Assembly (NCBI GenBank): GCA_025531455.1 | Contig: JAMYHL010000066.1 | Span: 124,001 to 188,000 of the forward strand | DNA from: Apiotrichum sp. Y4204 | Lineage: Eukaryota; Basidiomycota; Tremellomycetes; Trichosporonales; Trichosporonaceae | DNA: 64,000 bases | Reading direction: 5' to 3' | In this document: one piece after another, positions 10,502-21,194 of the stretch | Numbering within the stretch: the first letter of the stretch is position 1 | How the letters are laid out: the number at the start of each line of letters is the position of its first letter | The notes under the pieces: model-generated | Told to the model about the DNA's origin: nothing | The model's database searches: none | What the model saw: only the letters and a program-made list of their open reading frames with translations | Program-made: the position numbers and the translations under genes

Positions 10502-12926
10502 ATGGCGTCGTCGACCATCCCCGCACCCCCGGCGATGGCCTCGCCCCTCATCACCCCCGCTTCACCCGTCCCCCCGCACGAGGTCGCAAACGGCGAGGAC
10601 GACCTCCAGTCCCCGCCCCTCATCTCCCCCTCCGCCCTCCCCAGCAGCGCACCTACCCCAGAGGTGTCCATGGTCGAAGTGAGCGACTTTACCGGCGTGA
10701 CATTCAACCCAGAGTGAGTACAGGGATCGTGTCACATGGGTGGCATGGTGTCCCGCTTTTGTCTTCCTTGGTCGTCTTTCTTTCCACGAGGCTGCGCACT
10801 GCGCCTTGCGTGCCGTCGCGCCATCGGACTGCATCCTTGTCCTTTGGACGCCGCGTCCATTGGCCCTCTGGAGCCCATCACCGGCATCGCGGCGTGCCGG
10901 CGTGTGATTTTGGCGATGATGCTTGGCGGCGACCACATTGCCTTCCTTGGTCGTCTGCGCGCGATTATGTCGATCGACCACGGTGCATTACTGCCCTTCG
11001 CGGCTGTATAACAACCCGCGATCCTCGGCGCAGCATCATTCCAGCAGTCCGGCTCTGTGGGCGCCGGCCGGCCTTGTCACTTGATCACTCCATTGCCACT
11101 TGAGCCACCGACCTGCGCCACCGAAAACGGCCAAAGCCACCCATGCACGCTGGTTGGCCTTGGGCAGGTGGGGCCTTGGGCAGGTGGAGAAACATCTACG
11201 GCCGACCAAGGGCCACACACATCTGGCGAGAGACGAGTTGCCGACAGGCCACGAGAGTCGCAAGATGAGGTCTGGACTCTTCGACAATGAAGGTGGAGCC
11301 GCGCAGGTGCAAATACGTTCTCCTTCTTCTTGCATCCCCATCCCAGAGTTTACATATACCCCAGAGTTGCGGCTGACATCCCAGACTCTGGATCCAGCGA
11401 CGTGCGTGGGCAATGGAGGTGCTCCGTGCAGAAGGCGTCCGGTCTGTGCTCGACCTCGGTTGTGGACCCGGAAGCCTGCTCCAGAGCCTGTCGGTGCCCC
11501 CGTCGACTATTCCCGAGAAGCCTATCATGGACAAGGAGACCGGCGACATCCCCGAGGGACGAGAACTGTTCATAAATGTGAGTGCGAACCTCGGTGAGCG
11601 CTCGGCCATGCGTCACACATGCCGCGCAGAGCTCCACGGGGCGCCACTGTTCAGCAGCTCACAAACAGCGTCTCACTGGTGTGGACCAGAACCCTAGTGT
11701 CATGGCATCTGCCATGCAGAATCTCGACCCAAGTTCAGAGATTGCTCCCCGCTGGGAGCCGATGCAGTCCGAGGTCTGGCTTGGCGACATCCAGCGCTAC
11801 AACGCACGCCTCGAGGGCTACGAGGCCATTGTTGCTCTTGAGCTCGTCGAGCATCTCGAGCCGCATATTCTCTCCCGTTTCGGTGTTGTTACCTTGGGCA
11901 CCTATCGCCCCAAGCTGATGCTTGTCTCTACTCCTGTGAGTCTCCAAGCCCCTTTCCCCAGCCTTCGGATTGTGAGAAAGAACCAAGCGTCGTGCCGTCC
12001 GGTCACGGCACATGCATCGACCGAGGTCGAACGGACCGGCCAGGAACGTTCGGACCAAGCCGGAGACCTCCGTCATCCAGCCTGGATGCCACGCGGACGG
12101 AACGCTGGCCGCAAACCCTGTCTCCCACTATTTTCGGCTCTGCTCCCACGCTTTGACCCATTTTCCCGTCATTGTGTCCGCCATCGGCAATCGTGCGGCC
12201 CGTTGCTCCCAGCTTCTCCGACTCCGAATCCACACTGACACTATCCAGAATTTTGACTTCAACGCAAAGTTCCCAGACCATGACGCGCTCTGCGACTCGT
12301 GTGACAAGCGTGGCTTTGCGGACCCCACCGGTCGGACAGACCGTGTGTTCCGGCACAGCGACCACAAGTGCGAGATGACCGCCAAGGAATTCGAGGAATG
12401 GGCCACTGCTGCCGCCGCCGACTGGGGCTACACCGTGGAGATTTCCGGTGTCGGCGTGTCGAACAAGCCATCCTTCTACCCTGCCAAGGACGGCGAGAAG
12501 CCACAGCCTGTGTACGCCTCGCAGACGGCGATATTCCGTGTCGACACTGGTATTGCGCTGCGCTCCCCGCGAAGCGTGCGCACCGTCGAGCTTCCCTTCA
12601 TGCGGGGTTCAAACGAGAACGCCCACCCGCACCGCCTGGCAGCAAAGTTCCTCCACCCCGTCACCGCCCAGCGCGCACCTGGCTCCCCGCTACCGCCTGC
12701 ACAAGTGGCCGAGGCCGTCAAGGCTGCGTTTGGGACGATCTCTGTCCGGACCGTGTCGCTCGCGGAGCTCTGGGGTCTTGAGGGCGTTGCGGACGTCTGT
12801 GGAGGAAGCCAGCGCCATCTCGTCGCCTGTCTCGGAGGATGGGGTGACTGCCCGGCGGCGTCCGGGGCGAGCACCGAGTTTGAGGTCCTGCGGAACCAGC
12901 ACGGGCTGGCGGTCAGGTTGAGGTGA
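10502..12926 (+). CDS. HEN1: HEN1-type small RNA 3'-terminal 2'-O-methyltransferase
   Basis: Four exons: 10502-10713, 11385-11577, 11669-11935 and 12249-12926 (449 residues). The N-terminal 65 residues are Pro/Ser-rich; the join gives FNPELWIQRRAWAMEVLR, the conserved entry to the domain. The SAM-binding motif I is LDLGCGPG (residues 93-100), motif II is GVDQNP. The metal-binding ExxEH is at 193-197 (ELVEH) and the third ligand His at 263 in RHSDHKCEMTAKEFEEW, all diagnostic for HEN1 Mg-dependent methylation of the 3' terminal ribose of small RNAs. The Cys pair in HDALCDSCDKRGF lies in the same block. The C-terminal 150 residues are not recognised. Intron 1 is unusually long (671 nt). Family identity is strong; the first exon rests on a phase match and motif continuity. 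Confidence 0.88.
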
Positions 12927-13268
12927 ACGCACTAGGACATGGTCAAGGCAGCTCGGATGAGCTATGGGTCGAGTCGATTTGGGTAGTCGTCAGGGCAGGC
13001 CGTGTCACGCGGCCTGCAAGACGTTGGGCCGGCCACCGGGCAACAGCAACTGTATATGTAGAAAAGGCCGCTAGTGATCGGCTCTGCCCGGCCTGCCCGA
13101 CACGGACAACTAGGGTCCATGTCGGGCGGTGCGCCGCGTTGTCGTCGTTGTGTACTGTTTCATGGCACATGCATGGTTAGCACAACGAGAGGAGCGTCAG
13201 GAGGGAGGAGCGTCAGGAGTGAATCTCGATTCCTGACATCTATTGTGACATGCATGGCTTCTACAACT
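12927..13268. other. Convergent 3' intergenic spacer
   Basis: This 342-base spacer lies between the converging stops of HEN1 and the nucleoside hydrolase. I see no gene. It holds direct copies of AGGAGCGTCAGGAG (13191-13217) and, around 13000-13115, partly repeated CGGCCTGC/GGCCGG words. Confidence 0.55.
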
Positions 13269-14985
13269 CTACACCTGCGTGCCAAACACCCTGCTGAGGA
13301 GGGTTTGGCGGAGAACGTCGACGCCGGGCGTCTGGGAGATCATGCGCGGCAGGCGGCGCGCGGGGCAGCGGCATTGCTCGGGAGTAACGTCTGGATTAGT
13401 CGCGCAGTCGCACACCGGGCTCGTCGCGAGATCCCTCGCAATCTCCTCGACGCCCTTGTCCTCGGCAGCCTCGGCCTTGTTAAGCCCCGTGCCATTGAGG
13501 TTGAGGTGCGCGTTCCCGCTCGTCAGGTTTTCGTCCTGCGTGCGGTCCGTGGCCGTCTCGCCCGTCCCGCGGCGGTCGACGACACACATGCCGCGCGTAA
13601 TCTCGCCATTACGCTCAATCGCAAAACTCCTATGCGACACGACCCAGCCCGGAGCGGCTTCTTCCCCGGCATGCGCAATGGCGTACCACATCGCGACGGG
13701 GTCGTGCATCTCCATGGCGTCGCCGTGCCCAAACTGTTCCTGCAGCCAGCGCACGCGGAGGAGGAACGCAGTCGTGAACGCCTGCAGCGGCGTCGCCGGG
13801 GGAAAGGCGGCGGCGTCCGCGCCCGGAATCAGACCGGGATGAAGGAGATCGCGGAAGGCTATGGTGTGCGGCGTCGTGATGTCCAGTGGGGCAAACGTGA
13901 GATGGAACGCGCCACGCTTCACGCCCTCCATCAGCTCGGCGGCAGCGTACGGGTCTGCAAAGCAGTTGAACTCGGCCACGGGGGACGTGTTGCCGGGCAC
14001 GTCGAGCGCGCCGCCCATCCACACGACCTCGCGCACACGGGAAAATGTCGCTGGGTCCTTGCGATGCGCCCACGCGACGTTGGTGACTGCCGTCAGTATT
14101 TCTTCTGGCCCGAGGCGGATCCCAACACGATGCCTAGCACTCCAGGCTTCGGTCTACTCACGCGGACCAAGCGCAACGATCGTGACGCTCCCCGGGGGCT
14201 CAGCAGCGAGGAGCTCGAGGATCGCGTCGGCTGCCCGCACGTTCGCAAGCTCAATGAACGGGTGGTCCGCACCGGGGGCGAGCACGTCCTGCCCCGCCGG
14301 CGGCGTGAACTGCGGGTGCGTCTCGGAGATGTTCGAGAGGCCGTCGCGGCCGTGCTGCGATCAGCAAGAAGAGCACTCGATTCCGGGTGATTACTGCTTT
14401 CACCCTGGTTGTTCCCCGTCCCGCGCCACAATACAGGCCGTACCTCTGCCTGAAACACCCATTGCCACCCAACGGCTCGTCGCAACTCACAAAGTACGTC
14501 GCGACATGCTTCGCGCCGCCGATGGGGTCGTCCTCGCCGATCGCGACGCGCGTCTTGATGCGTGCGAGGGAGGCGTACCGCTCCTTCGCGCCGGGGGTCG
14601 TTGCGAGCTCGAGGCCAAGGTTGTAGTATACCTTGAGGAGGTTGGCGAATGTCGCGGGTGCGTGTGTGTTACCTGAGAAGTGAGCATGAGGGAGAGGTCA
14701 TAAATGTCGTTGACGCAGCACGTACCGAAGACGAGCGTGATCAGCGCGACGTCCACTTCAGGCTGGGGTTAGCGCTGCCAGAGGAGGACGCACAGATGCG
14801 AGCGCGAGGAGGATCGCGAGCACGTCGTCGACGCCGGGGCTGCTGTCAGTCTTGGGTATGGGATGGGTGGGCTGAGGCGCGGGCCGCACGGCGGTCAATG
14901 GTCGCGCACGAGGTGAACGGCCGCAGTCGTGCGACAACAGTGACCTATGCACGTACTCTGTATCGATGATGATCTTGCGGGGCAT
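13269..14985 (-). CDS. Inosine/uridine-preferring nucleoside hydrolase
   Basis: Six exons: 14985-14957, 14839-14794, 14762-14726, 14672-14491, 14354-14162 and 14086-13269 (434 residues). The N-terminal metal loop IIIDTDPGVDDVLA is restored when the second AG of a CAGCAG acceptor is used. It is followed by ITLVFGNTHAP, HVATYFHGRDGLSN, IVALGPLTNVAWAH and VWMGGALDVPGNTSPVAEFN, then MEMHDPVAMWYA, which supplies the last Asp ligand. These are the calcium-binding and ribose-binding motifs of the nucleoside hydrolase fold. The enzyme hydrolyses the N-glycosidic bond of ribonucleosides for purine and pyrimidine salvage (Urh1-like in yeast), probably in the cytosol. The C-terminal 80 residues, with a Cys-containing tail, extend beyond the usual core. 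The second intron is only 31 nt. Confidence 0.9.
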
Positions 14986-15170
14986 TGCGGAGTGATGGAT
15001 GGGGTGGACGCAAAGTGGAGTGGTAGACGTAGTGACTCACTCCCCCATCGCAGTCCAGGGCACTCCTCCGACACTCCGATATCAAAACGGCCGCAGCAGG
15101 AATCAAAGTGCACGCAGCACATTAATTTCGAAAACATCCTCCACTCTCTCCCCTCCCTCCACACCTACTC

Positions 15171-16201
15171 ATGATGAACACGATTCTCGACGGCACCGCG
15201 CCCGCGCGCCTCGTGGTAGTGTACGACACGCTTGCGGCCCCGTCCCGGCCTGTCATCCATGAGCTCGTCGCGCGCGCCGAGGACCGGTATGTACGCATCA
15301 CATGTGGGAGCTGACGGGCAGCGGCCAGCCGGCGGTCACGATCGCGCTCCTCCCCCACAGTCCGGGGACGGGGCTCGACCTCGCGCGCGCGGTGGTGGGG
15401 TATTCCGACGTGGACGTCGAGATGGCTATCGGCGAGAAATGTGGGTATCAATCCTGGTCAATGACAGATTAGATCACATTCGCAAGCACTGACAGCAGGC
15501 GCGGCGCTCGACCCCACGACACAGGTGTACATTGACGCGGCGGACGTGCTCGCCGAGGACGCGGGCGTCGCGACTGCCTTCCGCGTCCTGCGGCTCATCC
15601 TCTCCAAACTAACAAGTACGTCGCTTTCATAGCTTATCTGACACCAGGCCCCGGGCGCCTCATCCTCTCCCTCCCGCCGAGCACGTTCGCGACCGACGTC
15701 CTCGCGTCCACCCTCTCCCCTTCTCTCGCGCTGCTGACGCCGCACGCACCCCGCGCCCTGGAGAGCGCTGCGCGCGCGCTCCTCCTCCCCCCGACTGACG
15801 ACCGGTTCTGGCACCACCTCTCCCCAGGGCAGGGCGACGGCCTCGCGCTACGCGGTGCCGATGGGGTGGACGTGAACCCTCTCGACGAGTACGGGGTGCA
15901 GGTCCTCTTGAGGAAGGCGACCGGCGGCGCAAAGGGCATGGTGCGGTCACTCGAGGGTCTCCGCCGCTCAGGAACACGGTGGGACGCCGTGCCGCTTGAC
16001 CAGGTCGTCAATGTCTCTCCCTTGGCGAACACCAAGACCACGACACATGCGGATCTCGCGCTCCCGTTCAACCTCTCGCTCACGGACAAGCAGCGCGCCG
16101 AGCGCGGCGCCGTGCCCCTGCCGTACGCGCATGAGGGGGAGGGCGCGGATCTCGGGATGGGCATGGACTGGAGCGACGACGAGGAGGACGATGAGATCTA
16201 G
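15171..16201 (+). CDS. ELP5: Elongator complex subunit Elp5 (Iki1)
   Basis: Four exons: 15171-15286, 15322-15440, 15499-15615 and 15648-16201 (301 residues, normal for the family). The body is a RecA-like fold without an intact P loop. The recognisable signature is C-terminal: DLALPFNLSLTDKQRAERGA, then VPLPYAHEG and an acidic tail ending DWSDDEEDDEI. Elp4-Elp5-Elp6 form the hexameric ring of Elongator, needed for cm5/mcm5 modification of wobble uridines in tRNA. ATGATG at the start leaves two possible initiators one codon apart. The gene is divergent from the nucleoside hydrolase with 185 bases between starts, so they probably share a promoter region. Introns are 35, 58 and 32 nt. Confidence 0.85.
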
Positions 16202-16386
16202 GCGAGACGGAGACGGGAGGCGACAGATACAGTAGGAGAGTGAACAGAGGATGCGCTAGACAGGCTGGGGATAGCACGCTGCAGCTGCAATGTACAATAT
16301 GCATACAGGGTATTTCGTGCGGGGTATGACGGGACATGACGGGACATTGACGGGTGCTCGCTGGCGACGAGCTCTGCGTTACTTCG

Positions 16387-16748
16387 CTACTTTGACGGCC
16401 GCGACGCCGCAAAGTTGGTGCCCCCAGTGCCGGGCACGCCCGAGTCGGCGGGCGGCTCGTTCTTCCGTCAGCATACTTGTACTCAGCACGACCCACCTGG
16501 TTCTCCTTGACCATGTCGAGGAACTGGCCCCAGAGCGCTGCAACCGAGCCAAACTCCTTGCCGACGCCGTGCACCTCTTCGAGCTTGCGGTTCAGGATGT
16601 TGGTGTGCGTGTACAGTTCCTCGAAGCCCTGCGTGTGAGTTTCGGGGTGAGTGCTGTGGGCTGAGATACACGCAGCACGTACCGAGGAGATCTCGTTGAT
16701 CAGGCGCTGGCGTTCTGTCTCAAAGAAGGATTCTTCTGGGCGGCTCAT
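16387..16748 (-). CDS. DAD1: DASH/Dam1 complex subunit Dad1
   Basis: Three exons: 16748-16683, 16628-16497 and 16461-16387 (90 residues). The protein begins MSRPEESFFETERQRLINEI and continues through LNRKLEEVHGVGKEF to VAALWGQFLDMV, the whole conserved Dad1 helix. The tail is short and polar. Dad1 is a small helical subunit of the fungal-specific DASH ring that couples kinetochores to spindle microtubules. The gene converges with ELP5, with 185 bases between the stops. The introns of 54 and 35 nt break the gene so that no exon exceeds 132 nt, so simple ORF calling misses it. Confidence 0.88.
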
Positions 16749-16867
16749 TGTGATACGAGAAATGGTGAGGTTGGTGGATGGAGTGATGCCGACAAACCAC
16801 CGCGACCGTGTTGTTGACATGAATCCGAGCTTCGGACAGCTTGCGGTGAACACGGCCAGGTCAAGTT

Positions 16868-16898
16868 GTTTGTAATCCAATTAGGTTTTGATTACAAC
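16868..16898. repeat. Inverted repeat TTGTAATC / GATTACAA
   Basis: Eight-base perfect arms, TTGTAATC and GATTACAA, flank a 12-base AT-rich loop; a further GATTACAA copy lies about 30 bases downstream (near 16931-16938). It is located between the DAD1 start and the VMA8 end. It could be a hairpin in a 3' end or a paired binding site; role unknown. Confidence 0.45.
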
Positions 16899-17038
16899 TG
16901 AATCCCAATACCGCCAGTACCACAGAGAAGCCGATTACAACCGGCCCTGATCACTACGCCTCCTCGCCACCCAGTCCACCACCAGTCACGTTTCCAACCA
17001 AAGCATACCGATACATCCTACACCTCTAACGCAGGCAA

Positions 17039-18251
17039 CTAGAAAATAACGTCGGCGTCCTTTTCGTCGAGCATGTCGCCGCCGCCGCCCGCACCACCTC
17101 CGACGCCGTCGTCGCGGTGCGTCTCGAGGCCTTGCTCCTCGGCCTCCTCGTTGGCGGACTTGCGCTCAGTGTTCGCCTTCTCTGCGTCGCGCTTCTTCTT
17201 GCCCTGAACCTTCTTGAGACGGAAGAACTCCTCACTGGGGTGTTAGTGTTAGTGAAGAGTTGGAGGGAGAGGTGGTGGTATCGGCATCCACCAATCCCTA
17301 TCGTCCACTCACCGGTCCATCTCGTCGAGCTCCGAGTTGATGTATTTGATCGTGTTCTCGAGACGGGGAATGACGACGTGCTCGATGGCGTTGACACGGC
17401 GGTTCGTCGCGCGGATAACCTCGTCGAGGATGGTGAATGCGGTCTGGTGTGAGTTTCCAGGAGAAGCTTCGATCTCACCTGGAGAGAAGCGAGCTCGACG
17501 AGCGTGCCCACTGCCTTGACGTACGTGTCTCGACTGCGCTGGATCTGCTGTCCACCACGCGAGAGACCGGTCAGGTTGAAGTCTGTTGTCAGCGGAGATC
17601 CGGATGGAGGAGGGAAGATCCACGGCTCGACGAAGGGGAGTGTGCCGATGGGCACTTCCGTGCGGCACAAGTTGCTGTCGTCGCAACCCGCGTTGAGCCC
17701 CTGCTCGCTCGGCCGTGACAGTCCCACCACTCTCGTTGCATTCTACGCTCCCCGAAAGGTCCCCCATCTCAGACCGCACTTCCTACTTGCACTCACCATT
17801 TCCCGTATTGGACCGCACGCTCTCAAACGCAGGCAGGACGACACCGGACACGTTCTCCTGCTTGGCCTTGACGGTGTACGACGCCTTGCGCACGCTCTCC
17901 TGCACCTGGTACCCGATATCGCCCGCAGTGTACGTGACCTCGGCGAGGGAGAAGGAAGCGAGCTGGAGGACGCGGCCCATGGCGCGCTTGGCCTCGTCGA
18001 CCTTCTTGAGAATCGCACGGAAACGGGTCGTGAGGGCGTCGCGCTTCTTGGCGAGCAGCGAGTGGCCGGTCTGCGCGCCCTTGAGACGGCCCTTTGTGAG
18101 CGTCAGGTTCATGCGCGTGGGGCTGGAGGTTAGTAGGTAGACGTGGAGGAAGGGGCGATGAGTGGGTGGGCGGCGTGGGTGTCGTGGGAGTGCGATGCAC
18201 GGCCTGGCGCTACACTCACAAGATGGCCTCACGGGGACCGGTTCCGGACAT
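17039..18251 (-). CDS. VMA8: V-type proton ATPase subunit D (Vma8)
   Basis: Five exons: 18251-18220, 18122-17797, 17582-17479, 17443-17313 and 17234-17039 (262 residues, family-typical). The protein opens MSGTGPREAIFPTRMNLT, the FPTRM block being nearly invariant. It continues with KGAQTGHSLLAKKRDAL, QENVSGVVLPAFES, LTGLSRGGQQIQ and NAIEHVVIPRLENTI, forming the long antiparallel coiled coil of the central rotor shaft. The C-terminus is a basic stretch then an acidic Gly-rich tail. It sits in V1 and turns inside the A3B3 head, coupling ATP hydrolysis to proton pumping into the vacuole. It is divergent from SPT8, with 287 bases between starts. Introns are 97, 214, 35 and 78 nt. Confidence 0.95.
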
Positions 18252-18538
18252 GATGGGCGACTATTCGATGGGATGCAGAGGGTGGTAGAGAAGAGGTGGT
18301 TGAAGATGTGTGGGAGAGACGGATGTTGTTGCAACGTCGGGAGATGGAACAGATGAGTGACAGTGACGGTCCTGTGGTGTGGGCGATGACGCTGTGCGGC
18401 ATGCACCCAGAAGCATGCTAGCTAGCCAGCCAGCTGCCAAGGTGCCGTGCAGCCAGGGCACAACCACTGCCGACATTTTGAAGCCGTCCTCGACATTACA
18501 CCCCCCACACCCGCATCCACTGCATCAACAACACCAGC

Positions 18539-20984
18539 ATGCGCAGCGACGACGAGGACGAGAACGACTACGAGGAGGACGAGGAGGATGACGAGGTGGG
18601 TTGGGCATGCGTGCATGCGGATGCTGACTGCTAGGAGGCCGAGAAGGACCTGTATGTGCTTTTAGTGGAGGCCAACGCGCGAAAGTTGCCGGCTGGAGTC
18701 GCTTTGCCGGGGGCGGGCAATATACGACGGACAATAACAACGGCTGACACACAGGTTTGGCGACGACCAGTTTGATGGAGATGGGGATGGCGATATGGAT
18801 GGTGATGGAGAGGATGGGGACGCGGATGGAGATGGGGATGGCGATGGCGAGGATGACGAGGATGAAGATGAGGATGATGATGCGGGCGGCGACGAGGATG
18901 AGGACGAGGATGAGGATGAGGACGAGGACGAGGAGGAAGACGACGACGATGAGGGTAAGGACGACGACGACGACGATGTCGCCGATAGCTCCTCGGTGCC
19001 CGCACCACCGACTGCTGAGCGTGAGTTAAGTCCGCCCGGCATCACTCACGCCCCAGCATCAATAGCAGCAACCAAATCGCGATCCCCGTCTCCGAAATCC
19101 CCCAAACCGAGCGATACATCCCCGATACCGGCCGCACAGCCGCCGCATCTTCTACGGCGCGCGCTCTTCATCCCCGGGTTCAGCGATCCGCCCGCCTCGC
19201 TCAGCGTCGAGGCCATCGTCGGCATCCCGCTCCCGTCGGCCGTGCACTGCCTCGCGTCTTCCAGCTGCATGAGCTATCTGCTGGCAGGGAGTCAGGACGG
19301 CTATGTGCGGGTGTACGATCTCTGGGCGTCGGTCAACGGCGGGCAGCTGATGACTGCCCAGCAGCGGAGTGTCGTCGGGCTCGGCGAGACGGTCAGCAAG
19401 GCTGGAGTTGCCCGCGGGTGGTGGCCGGTAGAGGTGCCAGTCCCGGGAGCGGACCCGACGAAGGGAGCAGCGAACGGCCATCCTCCAGCACGAAAACAGG
19501 AGCCGGTGTTCTCCCTCGCGTGCGAGAGCGACGGGCTGTGGTCGCTTGCGGGCACGCACAGTGGGCCTATCAACCTCTACTCTTTGCGACACCAACCAGG
19601 GCATCTGATCCACAGCCTCACGGGCCACACAAACGTGGTGTCGGCGCTGCAGCTGTTGCCGGGCGACACGGGCGTGATTAGCGGGTCCTGGGATGGGACA
19701 GTGAGGGTGCGTCTGATGTGCTGGGCTTAGCTGACGACAGGAATGGGACTTGAACACTGGGCAGACGACGCGCAGCTATCCGACGTCGGGTGCGCAGATC
19801 TCATCTCTCGGGCTGCGGCCAACAAATGTGCATGTCTCCGTGCCAGAGGCAGCGGTGAACCTCAATGTCGGCCCAGGATTCTTCAAAGCCGACCGAGAAA
19901 CGAATGGCTCGGGGGAGACTAAGCCCGAGGCCAAGGACGGCGACGGGGACGCTACAATGGCGGATGCGGCTGGCGGTGCGGATGCCGACGCGGATGCTGA
20001 TGCTGATGCCGACGCTGATGCGGACGGGGAAGCGGATGACGCTGCATCGTTTGGATCCTTGTTCGACGACGACGCGGATGCGGATGGCGAAGGCGATGTC
20101 GCGATGGCAGAACCGCCAGCATCCACACTCGCCGTCCCGACACCAGCACCACCGCCAGCACCGATGGCACCACTGCTCGCTCTTCCCGGGACAAGCAAAC
20201 CCACGCCGGCACCAGCACCAACACCGACACCGGCACCAGACAAGCCAGAAAAGTCCGCCACCCCGTCCTCGCTCTTCCCCAAACCGAGTGTCCCTCGCGC
20301 CGCGCCTGCAGGGAGCATGCCACTCCTCACACCAGCAGAGTTTCATGGACTGTCGAACGATGTGCTCCTCATCGGCTCCATGACTGGACAGGTGACGCTT
20401 GTGGATCGCCGGATAGGCGGTGCAGTCGGGCGTTTACAGGCCGGCGACAAGGCCCCGCCATGGTGCATGTCGGTGAGTACATTTGGATCATTACTGCGCT
20501 GTTCACTGACATCCAGGCGACATGGCTCGGTGACGGCAACCAAGTGCTCGCCGGACGGCGTAACGGCACGATCGACATGTGGGACACGCGCATGGCTTCG
20601 TCGCATTCTCCCGGCCTACTGCACACGCTGCGCACGCCGTTCGACTCGGGCCCGATCTCATGCCTCGTCGCCTTCCCCGACGGGCGGCACGTCGCGTCCG
20701 CGTCGCAGGATAACATTCGTCTCTGGAACGTGGCCGACTACTATGACCCGCAAAAGGCCGAGAAGCTATCGCGTTCGTCGCGCCCGCCTTTCCGCATTAT
20801 TGCGGGCCACCATGGCGGCATCATCTCGAGTCTGAGTGAGTGCAAAACGAATGCCGGAGTTGCGCGGACCACTGACACCACAGTCGTCGACCCCACGTGC
20901 CGGTTCCTCGTGTCCGCATCTGGAGACCGCGGGTGGCAGGGCGAATCGACGCGGGTCGTGCTCGTGCACGAGATCAAGTGGTAG
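18539..20984 (+). CDS. SPT8: SAGA complex subunit Spt8, acidic WD40 protein
   Basis: Six exons: 18539-18595, 18635-18651, 18755-19706, 19741-20472, 20517-20835 and 20884-20984 (725 residues, or 713 if a 36-nt in-frame intron at 19021-19056 is also removed). The first about 110 residues are almost entirely Asp/Glu/Gly. A WD40 domain follows: SYLLAGSQDGYVRVYDLWAS, GVISGSWDGTVREWDLNTGQ, LLIGSMTGQVTLVDRR, LAGRRNGTIDMWDTRM and VASASQDNIRLWNV. A second low-complexity insert (residues about 420-540, Ala-Asp repeats then Pro/Ala) splits the propeller, as in other Spt8 proteins. Spt8 helps SAGA deliver TBP to promoters. Exon 2 is only 17 nt and one intron is 34 nt. EWDLNTGQ across a splice junction supports the family call. 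Confidence 0.85.
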
Positions 20985-21194
20985 GGAGAGTGAGGGCATG
21001 TTGTCGTGATTGTATACTCATATTGGATGCACAGATGCACCACTAATCCGACCATCACCACAACTGGACTGGACTAATGACCACATCTTGACATCATTCA
21101 TGACCACAACTTTGCTATGAAACTTCGAGTTTAACTCTCATCTCGGGGCCAGCTACAAACAACTACTAGGCTACAGGACTTGACTTTGGCTAAA
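20985..21194. other. Convergent 3' spacer between SPT8 and lysozyme gene
   Basis: Short AT-richer spacer between converging stops. No gene or repeat seen. Confidence 0.6.

Noticed and set aside
13074..14390. 438-codon plus-strand frame
   Set aside because: Antisense to the nucleoside hydrolase exons, whose minus-strand translation carries all family motifs.
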